From Xenopus tropicalis (lineage: Eukaryota; Chordata; Amphibia; Anura; Pipidae), in assembly GCF_000004195.4 (NCBI RefSeq), contig NC_030678.2, positions 154,364,547 to 154,428,546 of the forward strand: DNA of 64,000 nt, in the 5' to 3' direction. Under the pieces are notes generated by a model, which saw only the letters and a list, made by a program, of their open reading frames with translations, did no database searches and had not been told where the DNA came from. Shown here piece after piece: positions 55,427 through 64,000 of this stretch (its first letter is position 1; every line of letters begins with the position of its first letter). A program made the translations under genes and the position numbers.

Positions 55427-55539
55427 AGGGCTATGGCACACGGAGAGATTAGTCGCCCGCAACAAATCTCCCTGTTCCGCGACAAATCTTCCCTGTAATC
55501 GGCGGTGGGATGCCATACGTGGTGCCGTGATTTCCCTTA
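55427..55539. repeat. Half of a GGGGAGATTAGTCG palindromic element
   Basis: AAGGGCTATGGCACACGGAG, GATTAGTCGCCCGCAAC and GTGGGATGCCATACGTGG are the left arm only. The next element begins at once. Confidence 0.75.
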
Positions 55540-55832
55540 GACCAATTCTGCAGCTAATTGGCCCGTGTATGGGGACTACCGATGGGCCTGCCGACCGATA
55601 TCTGGCCTCAAATCGGCCAGGTTAGAAAATCTAGTCGGATTGGGGACCACATCGGCTCGTTGATGCGGTCCCCGAACCGACAGCCCCATTACCGCCAATA
55701 ATATATATATAATATAATTAGCTTACACACTCCCCAATATTGCCCACTCGTAGGTGGGGATATCGGGTGAAGATCCGCTCGCTTGCTGATCTCGCCAAGC
55801 AAGCGAATCTTAACGTGTATGGGCACCTTAAA
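55540..55832. repeat. 'GGCCCGTGTATGGGG' family element, near complete
   Basis: TTGGCCCGTGTATGGGGACT, ATATCTGGCCTCAAATCGGC, CGGCTCGTTGATGCGGTCCC, TGCCCACTCGTAGGTGGGGA and a right end CTTAACGTGTATGGGCACC. It is the best-preserved copy of this family in the window. Confidence 0.8.
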
Positions 55833-55980
55833 GTGCCAACATATTCTGCAGCTCTGTACACAAAGGTATTGACATAGAGATAAACCAATGCAGTAGGTAT
55901 TGAAGCCACTTCCCACAAAGGCTTACAATTTAAAATAGCATTAAAAAGTAAGGCACAAGGTGCACAAGGTATACAAGCTA
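55833..55980. repeat. CCAACATATTCTGCAGC repeat copy
   Basis: GTGCCAACATATTCTGCAGC...AAGGCTTACAATTTA, matching 7,545-7,705. Confidence 0.7.
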
Positions 55981-56546
55981 TGTGGGGGTGTTTATTTTAG
56001 AATATTAAGTTAATGGATTTAAATGAGGAGGTAAAGGTTTGTTATCATATTTGTAAAAGAAGTTAAATGTTCTAAATGTAAGCCTTCCTTTTTTTAAAGC
56101 AAATTTCAATACACTGTAATTCATATTAGCACAGAAGATTTAGGGGGAAGTGTCTTTATAAGAAAAAAAAGTTGGAAAAAATTCAGGGGACTGGTCTTAT
56201 CCGATGTCACAAAGTTTTGGGGTGTAATAATAGCAATAAAGGTTATGATACTTCATAAAGCACATCAAACTGTTGGGAATACATCTGGATATGCCGTAGT
56301 TGGTAGGGTCCATGGTAATGACTATAAACTGGTTACTACAGATGCTTTTTACAATAATAAATGTTCTAAGTACAGTCAAGAAAATCCTTTGAATGTCTTC
56401 AGTCCTGTACTTTCTGGTCCCCGGGGAGAGGCAACTCCTTGCACATTTGGTTTTTTTTTTTAGCAGGAACATAGTACAAAATATAAACCACTTCTAGGAA
56501 AAAACTTGTGAAGAGGCATAGAGTCACCAAGTTCAGTGGGGAGCTG
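55981..56546. other. Intronic DNA, nothing recognised
   Basis: Complementary open frames around 56,197-56,472 have no recognisable domain. Confidence 0.45.
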
Positions 56547-56620
56547 CTCTCATCCTTATTTTTTTTTTTTTAACTCATAATGTTTATTGAGTAATTTAAC
56601 ATTACTCTCATCCTTATTTT
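56547..56620 (-). mobile_element. Tiny 5'-truncated retro-insertion with polyA signal
   Basis: CTCTCATCCTTATTTT occurs at 56,547 and again at 56,605-56,620. Between the copies, read on the minus strand, lie about 33 bases containing AATAAA (plus-strand TTTATT at 56,583-56,588), then about 11 bases, then an A-tract. A 15-16-bp TSD starting AAAA, an A-tail and a correctly spaced polyadenylation signal are the hallmarks of LINE-mediated insertion of an mRNA 3' end. The source is unidentified. Confidence 0.75.
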
Positions 56621-58209
56621 CATGATAAAAGTGATTCTTTAGATCTGCTTATAGCAGCCACCAATTATAAGGTGACAGGGTTTGTTGCTTTATTACTGTG
56701 GAAATAGCTGAGGAAGATCTACCAAATCAAGCCACTAAATATTTTAAAAACTAAAATGTTACCGCATTCAAATTAAAGGGGACGTATTGTATAAAAACAA
56801 GAATGCGCCTCTCAATATATATGGAATGTGCTAATAAGTTGTTTTTTGGGCTATTTTACTGAAAATGTATCCTACCATATAAGTAACCATTTTTAAAGAT
56901 AGATTGTTTTAGCGGGAAATGATCCGCTTGTTTGGCGAGGTTGCCAAGTGAGTGGATCTCCCCTTTAGGGAGGGTGCAGGACTGGTCCCAGCGAGAAGAT
57001 ACCAACTATCATTGTTTACTTTTAAACAGTGGACCCAGTTTGTATATTTGAAAAAAAAAAAAAAAAACTAAATATATATACACACACACACACACAACAT
57101 GCCAAGAGCTTGCATCCCTTTTTGCTTTTTGTGTGTGCAAGAATAGGAAATAAAATATATATGTCATATATAAAATCTCTGATGGCTGTTAAGAATGTAG
57201 TAACTTGTTGATGCCGTTCAAAGGCTGAGGTCCACACGTGGTCCATGAGAATGTAGTTGCACTGCTCAACTTAACTCTACATTCTGTTGCAAGATGTCTT
57301 CCTGACACAGTCCTTTGTATGGCCTGAACTGCCAAATGCTTATGCAAAATGTAGGTATCCTCCCACTTGCAATACTTATATCCATTCCATGTAGACCAAC
57401 TCAAGGCAATCATACATTTTTGAGTTATGTTCTGTTTAGCTATGCAGAAGGTCAATGAGAACTTTTGGTTTTGCAAACAATTACTGTGATCTGATGGGCT
57501 TGCAGGACATTATGTTAAAATGGCTGCCATTAAGCTGGCCGTGCATAGACTGATACATAGATAAAAGCTACCTTCTCAGACCCAAGTGCATGTATGGGGT
57601 TCTTGGGACTGCTTGTCTGGCCAATATTTGACAGAAAATCTACTATATCTATCATGCTTATTTTAGGTTTCCAAATAAGCAAATCTTTACATATACGGCC
57701 ATCTTAAAGGAGCAGTATACCCGCTTGTTCAAGCTGAGTTCAGTAAATAGACTTGTGCTAGTGCACAGATAATCCTTCTGTTATGTAGAAACCAAATCGT
57801 TTGCAACAAAGGGTGAAGAAAGGTGGTTGCTTACTGGTAATCTATCTACCCTACAAGGACCGAACATAGTGTAGCTTCAGTCTCCTTATGTGCACTGTTT
57901 AGCTCAGGAGATAATAAAAAAGGGTTGTCTTGATTCTGATTTATTACAGCAATTTAACTTTGGAATTTCTTTTATTGTACATTGCATAATCCTCATCTGA
58001 CAAATGTGTTGACCTGATGAGAAATGGGCAGACCACATTTACATGCTGTAGCCTATTGAGCAATATATGATAACATAACAATGCATCCACTGTTTTATGG
58101 GCTGCAGTGTCTGCACATCAAGCAACTATTCATTAAAAAAAAAAAAAAGAAAAAAAGACAATTTTTTGTTAAGGGATTAAAAGAGATCTGACTTCAGACG
58201 TCAGGTGCA
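56621..58209. other. Intronic DNA; A-tract, CA repeat, family fragments
   Basis: A-tract at 57,050-57,067 and (CA)n at about 57,079-57,097. AAGCTGGCCGTGCATAGACT at 57,534 starts a decayed GGCCATACAC member ending near 57,705. An A-rich tract lies at 58,136-58,158. No gene. Confidence 0.5.
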
Positions 58210-58406
58210 GTGGGTGACCGGACAGGAGCACACAAGATATTCACTTTAACAGTTTGGGGCTACTGCTTCAGTTGCCTCTGCACCCCCCAATGGACCCCCA
58301 CCATCTGTCCATTCCCCTCGGGGGAGCGCCCTGCGGGCATGGGGTCTGAGCTACCAGGGCCCAACGGGTTTTTTTCCCAGTGCCCCGGTGGCCCAGTCCG
58401 ACCCTG
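58210..58406. mobile_element. hAT-like MITE right end (relative of 6,168)
   Basis: Ends GGCCCAGTCCGACCCTG, matching the right terminus at 6,394-6,410. GC-rich interior. The left terminus is not evident, so this is a partial or recombined copy. Confidence 0.6.
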
Positions 58407-58555
58407 GATTATATTTGATATGTTGGCAAGCTAATATAGTTTTTTGAGTGTGCATTTTTATTCACATACAGTTTTTGACATATTAAGATTCATTTCTGGA
58501 ATAAAAAAGCGATTTCTGCTGCTTTTTCAGCGTGGCAGAGATAATACTGTCTGTG

Positions 58556-58980
58556 TTAAAGGAACAGTAACACCAAAAAATGAAAGAGCTTTAAAGTAAT
58601 GAAAATATAATGCACTGTTGCCCTGCACTGGTAAAACTGGTGTGTTTGCTACAGTGACACTACTATAATTTATATGATAAGCTGCTGTGTAGCCATGGGG
58701 GCAGCCATTCAAGCTGGAAAAAAGGAGAAAAGGCACAGGTTACATAGCAGATAACAGATTAGTTCTGTAGAATACAATAGTGTTTTATCTGTTATCTGCT
58801 ATGTGCCTGTGCCTTTTCTCCTATAAATGGCTGCCTCCATGGCTACATAGCAGCTTATTTATATAAATTATAGTAGACTTTCTGAAGTAAACACACAACT
58901 TTTACCAGTGCAGGGCAGCAGCACATTATATTTTAGTTACTTTTATACACTTTCATTTTTTGGTGTTACTGTTCCTTTAA
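58556..58980. mobile_element. T2-like palindromic TTAA element (A), copy 3
   Basis: TTAAAGGAACAGTAACACC to GGTGTTACTGTTCCTTTAA with TTAA at both edges. Closest in arrangement to 15,605-16,030, but in the opposite orientation judged by which arm carries the GCTTGAATGG spacer. Confidence 0.92.
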
Positions 58981-60073
58981 TAGGAGTTGTTTGGTAGTAG
59001 ACATTGAAAGCTGACTGAGCAGTCGCACAAAGCTATAATTTGAAAGCTCATGAATGTGATGTTATTTCCAGTGAAACCACCATTTAAGGCTGATCACCCT
59101 TTGTTTTTATTACCCATAGGCTAAATGTTTATGGTTAACAAGTGAAACTTGCTATTCCAGAGTTTCTTGGCCTGCCGTTATTCGTGCCATATCTGTCAGC
59201 AGTGTCTGTGTAATGCCTGAAATGCTGCCATTCTCTTGCATAACCTTAAATATTGTTCTGTAATAAATACATTGTCGTGTAATGCCACACAACTTCCTGC
59301 CAACATTCCCATGTTTGGCCAGCTTTATAGTTCTGCTATGTACTTGCAAGTATTGGTAGAGGAGCATGCCAGAACCCTTTCTCAAATTGCAAGGTAAACT
59401 TTATAGAACCATACAAAAAAAAAACAAAAAACATTGTATGACTGTGATTGATACTCTTAAAGGAGTTGTTCACCTTTAAATAACTTGAAACTTGGAGCGC
59501 CACTCTAGTTTGGAATTTTAGCATCTAAATGGTTGCTAGGGACCAAATTACCCTAGCAGTTAGGCAGTGGTTTGAATGAAAAACTGCAATATGAGTAGGA
59601 GAAAGATAACAATAAAAGTGCAGCTTCAAAGAGCAATCGTTTTTGACTCCCAGGCTCATTTAAAAGCTGGAAAGAAGCAGAAGAAAACAAATAATTCAAA
59701 AAAACTGTAACAAATAAGAAATTAAGACCATGTTGCTGTGCTCAGGAAAGAGACCAGAAGGCTCATATGCCCTTTCGCATCTCATTCCTAAACAGAGCAA
59801 CATCAGACCACTTCAGAATTGAAAAATACAAAATTCGTTATATGGCATTTAATAAAACCTTAAAGGAGAAGCAAAGGCTGAATCACTGAGTTATTGTAAT
59901 CACTTACCTGAAACCCCCGGCCATTGCTCCTCTAGGAGAAAACTGCACCTCTGTAGTATATGCAAGCGAGCAATCCTTCTGGCTTCCTTAATGAAAAAGC
60001 TGGCTTTTTAGTTCAACTGTTCCTGCATCAGCCCAGGGATTCTGAAAGGAGGAAGAACGACCATAACTATTTT
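58981..60073. other. Intronic DNA with decayed TTAA-type fragments
   Basis: TTAAAGGAGTTGTTCACC at 59,458 starts a dispersed Xenopus-type repeat. TTAAAGGAGAAGCAAAGGC at 59,869 starts a half copy of the element at 60,702. No gene. Confidence 0.55.
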
Positions 60074-60310
60074 TACTAAAGCTGGCCACATACTGATAAA
60101 ATAGTACGGAACCTAGTTTCATACGATTATTGTCTGTATTATCATACAGTGGCAATCATTCGTTTAGTCAGGTTAGAAAATATCAGTTGCATAATGACAA
60201 AATCTGGGGGGGGGGGGATATCCTTGGGGGAACCTACAGTGGAAGTCCCTTTGGAACGATTGATGTTTGCCAAGTATTTCATGGTCAGAACTTCCTTCCA
60301 TTTGTATTTT
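60074..60310. repeat. 'GGCCACATAC' family member, right end not seen
   Basis: AAAGCTGGCCACATACTG, TCATACGATTATTGTCTG and GGTTAGAAAATATCAG. A G-tract of eleven lies at 60,207-60,217. Confidence 0.6.
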
Positions 60311-60399
60311 TAGGGCTCTGGCACACGGGGAGATTAGTCGCCCGCGAACAGGGAGTTTTGCCGCGGGCGACTAATCCTCCCCCTGTGCCAGAGCCCTTA
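60311..60399. repeat. Short GGGGAGATTAGTCG hairpin
   Basis: TAGGGCTCTGGCACACGGGG pairs with CCCCTGTGCCAGAGCCCTTA. The inner GATTAGTCGCCCGCG/CGCGGGCGACTAATC also pairs. It equals the outer hairpin module of the 344-bp palindrome at 61,241 without the rest. Confidence 0.9.
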
Positions 60400-60701
60400 G
60401 GGCTTTATCCTACAATTTCAGTCTGAACGTTAGTTTATTATACGCAAATATAAGGTTCTGCTTAATTTTTCTTATGGGTATATCCTCTTTCATCCTCAAA
60501 TTCCAAAGTCAAGCTTTTAGCAATATTTACTGTCTGAGATGCATCAGATTTTCAGCAAATGTATGCCTCTAGTTGTGTCACAGAATGCTGAAATTGACAG
60601 AAATCTTTCCTCCCCTGTTTAAACTGCTTAGCAGGCATTATATCACTAATACCAAGCAGTTTTCAGCTTCTTACATTCAACTTCTTACTTTTATTTAATT
60701 C

Positions 60702-61103
60702 TTAAAGGAGAAAGAAGGTTAAAATCTCAGGGGGGTGCCAAAAGGATAGGCATCCCCCAGTGATTGTAATCTCTTACCCAAACCCCCGGCCAGTGCTCCT
60801 GTTAGGAGAATACTGCACCAGCCGGGGTGTATATGGTGAAGCCATCCGCTTCCTCCCTTCTCGGTCTTCACACAGTGGAGTGGAAAACTGAAAAAAAAAC
60901 AGCTTTCTACTCAACAGTGCATGTGCGGGCCCCGGGATCTCATCATAAAGAGAAGGAAGGAACAGGATCACTCGCCTGCATTGACTCTGGGCCGGTGCAG
61001 TTTTCTCCTAATAGGAGCACCGGCCGGGGTTTCAGGTAAGTGATTACAATCACTGGGGGGAACCTAACATTTGGCGCCTCCCAGTGATTTAGCCTTTCCT
61101 TCT
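60702..61103. mobile_element. T2-like element (C), right TTAA missing
   Basis: TTAAAGGAGAAAGAAGGTTA at the left. Interior inverted CCGGCCAGTGCTCC/GGAGCACCGGCCGG arms and CACTGGGGGG/CCCCCAGTG. The right side decays at TTTCCTTCTACACACC. Confidence 0.75.
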
Positions 61104-61240
61104 ACACACCTTATACACACGTTCAACATAAGTCTAATAAACAGCATTTTTTGCAGACATGCATTCAACTAATTGTTTTAATTTAAAAATAACCAAAAAT
61201 CCCACAACAGAAAAGTTAAAAAGAAAAAAGCACTTTCTCT

Positions 61241-61584
61241 TTAAGGGCTCTGGCACACGGGGAGATTAGTCGCCCGCGACAAAACTCCCTGTTTGCGGGC
61301 GACTAATCTCCCCGAGTTGCCATGACCCGCCATCCCACCGGCGAACATGTAAGTCGCCGGTGGGATGGCACACGCGGCGGTGCAATTTCGCGCATATCGG
61401 CGAAGTTGCCTCGCGCGTCTTTGTCGGCGATTCCGGGAAATCGCGCCGCCGCGTGTGCCATCCCGCCGGCGACTTACATTTTCGCCGGTGTGATGGCGGG
61501 TCAAGGCAACTCGGGGAGATTAGTCGCCCGCGAACAGGGAGTTTTGTCGCGGGCGACTAATCTCCCCGTGTGCCAGAGCCCTTA
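61241..61584. repeat. 344-bp near-perfect palindrome with nested hairpins
   Basis: TTAAGGGCTCTGGCACACGG at the left is the reverse complement of the right end at 61,565-61,584. Each arm contains its own hairpin (GGGGAGATTAGTCGCCCGC against GCGGGCGACTAATCTCCCC) and a second inverted module (GCCATCCCACCGGCG against CGCCGGTGGGATGGC). TTAA borders both sides. The high arm identity gives matching open frames on both strands, which are artefacts. Confidence 0.93.
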
Positions 61585-62501
61585 ACATCCTCTATAAATG
61601 AACTTCTTTTTTCCTATAAACCTGAGATCAGCCACTGTAGGAAGGGGAGGGTCCTGTTTGTACAGAACTCATTTCCAGAACCCCAGGGGGCAGAGATTAG
61701 TATGTATTGGCAACCTATGGCTTTTTTGCTGCTGGTTCCATTTCCTGGGTCTGTAGAAGCAAGCTGTCATGATAAAAAAAAAATCAACTAAACTGTAGCT
61801 GATGTTTATTTCATTTATTTCACAGTTGTTGGACATTTTTTTTTTTTTTAGGTATTTAAATATTTAACTTCTTGTTTGTGAGTTGCACAACCTTACATTT
61901 TTCACGAGTCACTGGATTTGCTCATAGTGGCTGATTCCAGCATAGGCAATACTGACAACAAACATGGCTGAGAAAGATTAACTCTTTATATGTTAAAAAT
62001 GATGTCGAAACATTACATGGGTGGTTCACTTTCTGTTTTAGTATGTTATAGAATGGTCTATTAGCAAGTTTTCATTTGGTCTTCATTTTTTTAGTTTTTG
62101 AATTATTTGCCTTCCTCTGCTGATGTTCTCCAGCTTTCAAATGGGGGTCACTGACCACAGCAGCCTAAAAACTATTGCTATGTGAGGCTGTAATTTTTAT
62201 TTTTGTTATTTTTACTTTTTATTCCTTATCTTTCTATTTAGGCCCTCCCCTAATAATGTTCCTGTCTCTTTCAAACTGCTGCCTGGTTGCTAAGTTCATT
62301 TGGACCCTAATCACAATATGAAACCTCTTTCTTTTTAAAATATCACAAATCAAAAATTATATTTAAAGAAAATATCTCACCGATATATGAATAAAAAGAT
62401 ATGAAGTTTTTGTTCCATAAGCATTAGAGTAGAGTGTGCCTTTGTGTGTGCCTTTGTTGCTACAAATTGGACCCTAGAAACTAGATAGCTGCTAAAATTC
62501 T
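61585..62501. other. Intronic DNA, no gene
   Basis: A T-tract at 61,836-61,850, and a dispersed repeat fragment around 62,030-62,340 (AGTTTTTGAATTATTTGCC, CCTGGTTGCTAAGTTC). No gene. Confidence 0.5.
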
Positions 62502-62704
62502 AAGGGTGAAGACACACAGAGCTACTAGTAGCAGCTACTTGTCATGGCTACTACAAAAGACAATGCTGATCATTTACTGATAATTGTCCCTGTGTGTGTT
62601 TTAGCAGAGGCAATTCTCAGTGCTGTCTATGGCAAGGTATTTTCTGGAGTTTAGTAGCCTTGAAAAATTAGCTGCTACTAGTAGCCCAGTGTGTCTTCCC
62701 CTAA
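62502..62704. mobile_element. AGGGTGAAGACACAC inverted-repeat element, intact
   Basis: AGGGTGAAGACACACAGAGC and GCCCAGTGTGTCTTCCCCT ends, arms of about 50 bp (GCTACTAGTAGCAGCTA). It provides the uninterrupted version of the element at 43,241. Confidence 0.9.
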
Positions 62705-63178
62705 AGTGGAGAGCTGCTGAACAAAAAGCTAAATAATTAAAACACAAGTAATACAATATGGTCTCAGAAAAACCCTGTATATATCATACTAAGAGTTCAT
62801 TTGAATGTGATCCCCTTTAAAATTCATTTATAAAATACTGTTACTGAGCACCCATTGCAGTGTAGTGGGTTCTATAATATAGTCATGGTTGTCCCTTTAT
62901 ATGTAATATACTGTTAACCCTTCTATGCCTTGTTTTAAACATTACTAATCACCTGCCATCCCAGACCCTTTATGTGAGTGGGAATGAAGTGGAAACGACG
63001 GAGCACTTGCATATTTTCTGTATTAAAGTAATCGCAGTAATCGCAGGAGTTCATAGAATTTCAATGAACATTATGAAGGAATTAGGGGTGTTGTGCTGGT
63101 TTTATATTGCATTCTGTGCATTGGGAAAAAAATCTTTACAGGAAAAACACCCCAACTTATTATGTGATCCCAAAGCCT
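62705..63178. other. Intronic DNA, nothing recognised
   Basis: No gene or element seen. Confidence 0.5.
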
Positions 63179-63639
63179 AAAGCTGGCCATACACCAGGGA
63201 TCCCCAACCTTTCTTACTTGTGAGCCACAGTCAAACGTAAAAAGACTTGGAGAGCAACACAAGCACCATAACAGTTCATGGAGGAGCCAAATAAGGGCTG
63301 TGATTGGCTATTAGGCAGCCTCTATGCACACTATCAGCTTACAGGGGCTTTATTTGGTAGTAAATCTTGTGTTTATTCAACCGCAACTTGCCCCCAAGTC
63401 AGGAATTCAATAATAACTCCCTGGTTTGGGGGCACTGAGAGCAACATCCAAGGGGTTGGGGAGCAACATGTTGCCCCTGAGCCACTGGTTGGGGATCACT
63501 GCCGTACACATTAAGATTTTTAAAAGATCTTTTTATTATGGTTTGGTTCACACAAACCTTACCCTAATTTGAAGGATTTGTCGGATTGCATTAAAATTGG
63601 TCGTTAGGGAGAGAAAAATCTCAGTGTGTATGGCCACTG
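63179..63639. repeat. 'GGCCATACAC' element interrupted by a hAT-like element
   Basis: AAAGCTGGCCATACAC at the left resumes as CCGTACACATTAAGATTTTT after the insertion at 63,195-63,501 and ends CAGTGTGTATGGCCACTG. The interior has AAAAGATCTTTTT. Confidence 0.85.
63195..63501. mobile_element. hAT-like element, CAGGGATCCCCAACC family, copy 3
   Basis: CAGGGATCCCCAACC to GGTTGGGGATCACTG. TSD CCATACAC (63,187-63,194) and CCGTACAC (63,502-63,509), one difference. 307 bp, the same length as copy 2. Confidence 0.93.
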
Positions 63640-63739
63640 TATGACATAAAATAGCAGAGTGTTGGCCTCTGTTTCTAAAGCTCTCTTCTACTGGCTTTGT
63701 GAGCTCCATGTTGTTTGCATACAAACACACTGCATGTTA

Positions 63740-64000
63740 TATAAAACCCTAAGGAACGCCCCAGATAACTGCATTAGCGAAGGAATTTACCCTGATTAGA
63801 AACCTGAAAACATCCGTAAATCATTCAAGATCAGCACCGAGAGATAATAGTTTCCATGGAAACAATTTCTGCCGCCTTGTCGACATCAGAAGGCTTTTCA
63901 GACCTGATCCAAAGCAAGTCTGCAAACAAATAGCTTATCAGCTCCCTGACTCTGAATAGCAGCATCAGCTTTAACCCTTACCCGATTGGCTGGTCATGCA
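63740..64000. promoter_or_regulatory. Candidate conserved intronic element with RFX-like palindrome
   Basis: Unique, complex sequence to the window edge. GTTTCCATGGAAAC at 63,850-63,863 is a perfect palindrome of the X-box type bound by RFX factors. Nearby are ATAACTGCATTAGCG and ACCCTGATTAG. No coding frame: stops occur in all frames. Confidence 0.35.

Larger units (their letters stand above)
30481..64000 (+). other. ubl3: ubl3 intron 1 (continues beyond the window)
   Basis: Starts with GTAAGAGCC directly after the first coding exon. No further coding exon was recognised, so at least 33.5 kb is intronic. It contains at least 25 repeat or transposon units listed separately and several unique blocks. 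Long first introns are common for CpG-island genes and often house enhancers. Confidence 0.65.

Noticed and set aside
61241..61585. Matching 87-codon open frames on both strands with RRR-rich peptides
   Set aside because: They are mirror images produced by the palindrome.
30481..64000. ubl3 exon 2
   Set aside because: I looked for codons giving INLRLILVSGK after an AG acceptor and found none; exon 2 is assumed to lie beyond 64,000.

Overview
This window reads as a low-gene-density, repeat-rich stretch of a frog genome, most likely Xenopus. Species (tropicalis or laevis) cannot be settled from sequence alone. The assignment rests on the repeat content: many TTAA-flanked miniature elements with TTAAAGG-type ends (as recalled for the Xenopus T2 family), inverted-repeat elements that carry their own 113-bp tandem arrays (like the Xmix/Xstir arrangement I recall from Xenopus), and a family of near-perfect GC-rich palindromes. 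No bacterial or viral gene, CRISPR array, tRNA or rRNA was found.

Only one protein-coding feature is supported. A CpG island (about 29,620-30,560) contains the first exon of a plus-strand gene whose only coding sequence here is nine codons (30,454-30,480, MSSSVPADM), followed directly by a canonical GTAAGA splice donor. The peptide matches the N-terminus of UBL3 (membrane-anchored ubiquitin-fold protein) as I remember it, with one change from human. The rest of the window to 64,000 would be ubl3 intron 1. I found no second exon, so that intron exceeds 33.5 kb. The promoter carries a near-consensus ZNF143/Staf-type motif, a second possible one just inside the intron, a YY1-type element and three upstream AUGs.

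Region 1-29,600 is intergenic. It holds a GATA microsatellite, a 34-bp minisatellite (4,565-6,110) split by a young 687-bp CpG-rich inverted-repeat element, two related copies of a larger repeat (6,111-6,845 and 9,869-11,283), one of which contains an element with a private 52-bp array, and numerous hAT-like, T2-like and Xmix-like elements, many with visible target-site duplications. Several unique, TAATTA-rich stretches (12,230-12,720; 17,640-17,830; 18,190-18,420) are candidate conserved regulatory DNA.

Region 30,481-64,000 is intronic. It begins with a 79-bp tandem array only 0.28 kb after the exon and continues through further hAT-like, T2-like and palindromic elements. It includes a TA-flanked transposon nested in an older repeat, a near-perfect 344-bp palindrome at 61,241, a tiny 5'-truncated retro-insertion with its own polyadenylation signal at 56,547, and a candidate conserved element with a perfect RFX-like palindrome at the right edge.

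A recurring theme is that the window supplies its own pre-insertion 'empty sites' for at least five insertions, and that three unrelated inverted-repeat element types each carry their own minisatellite.
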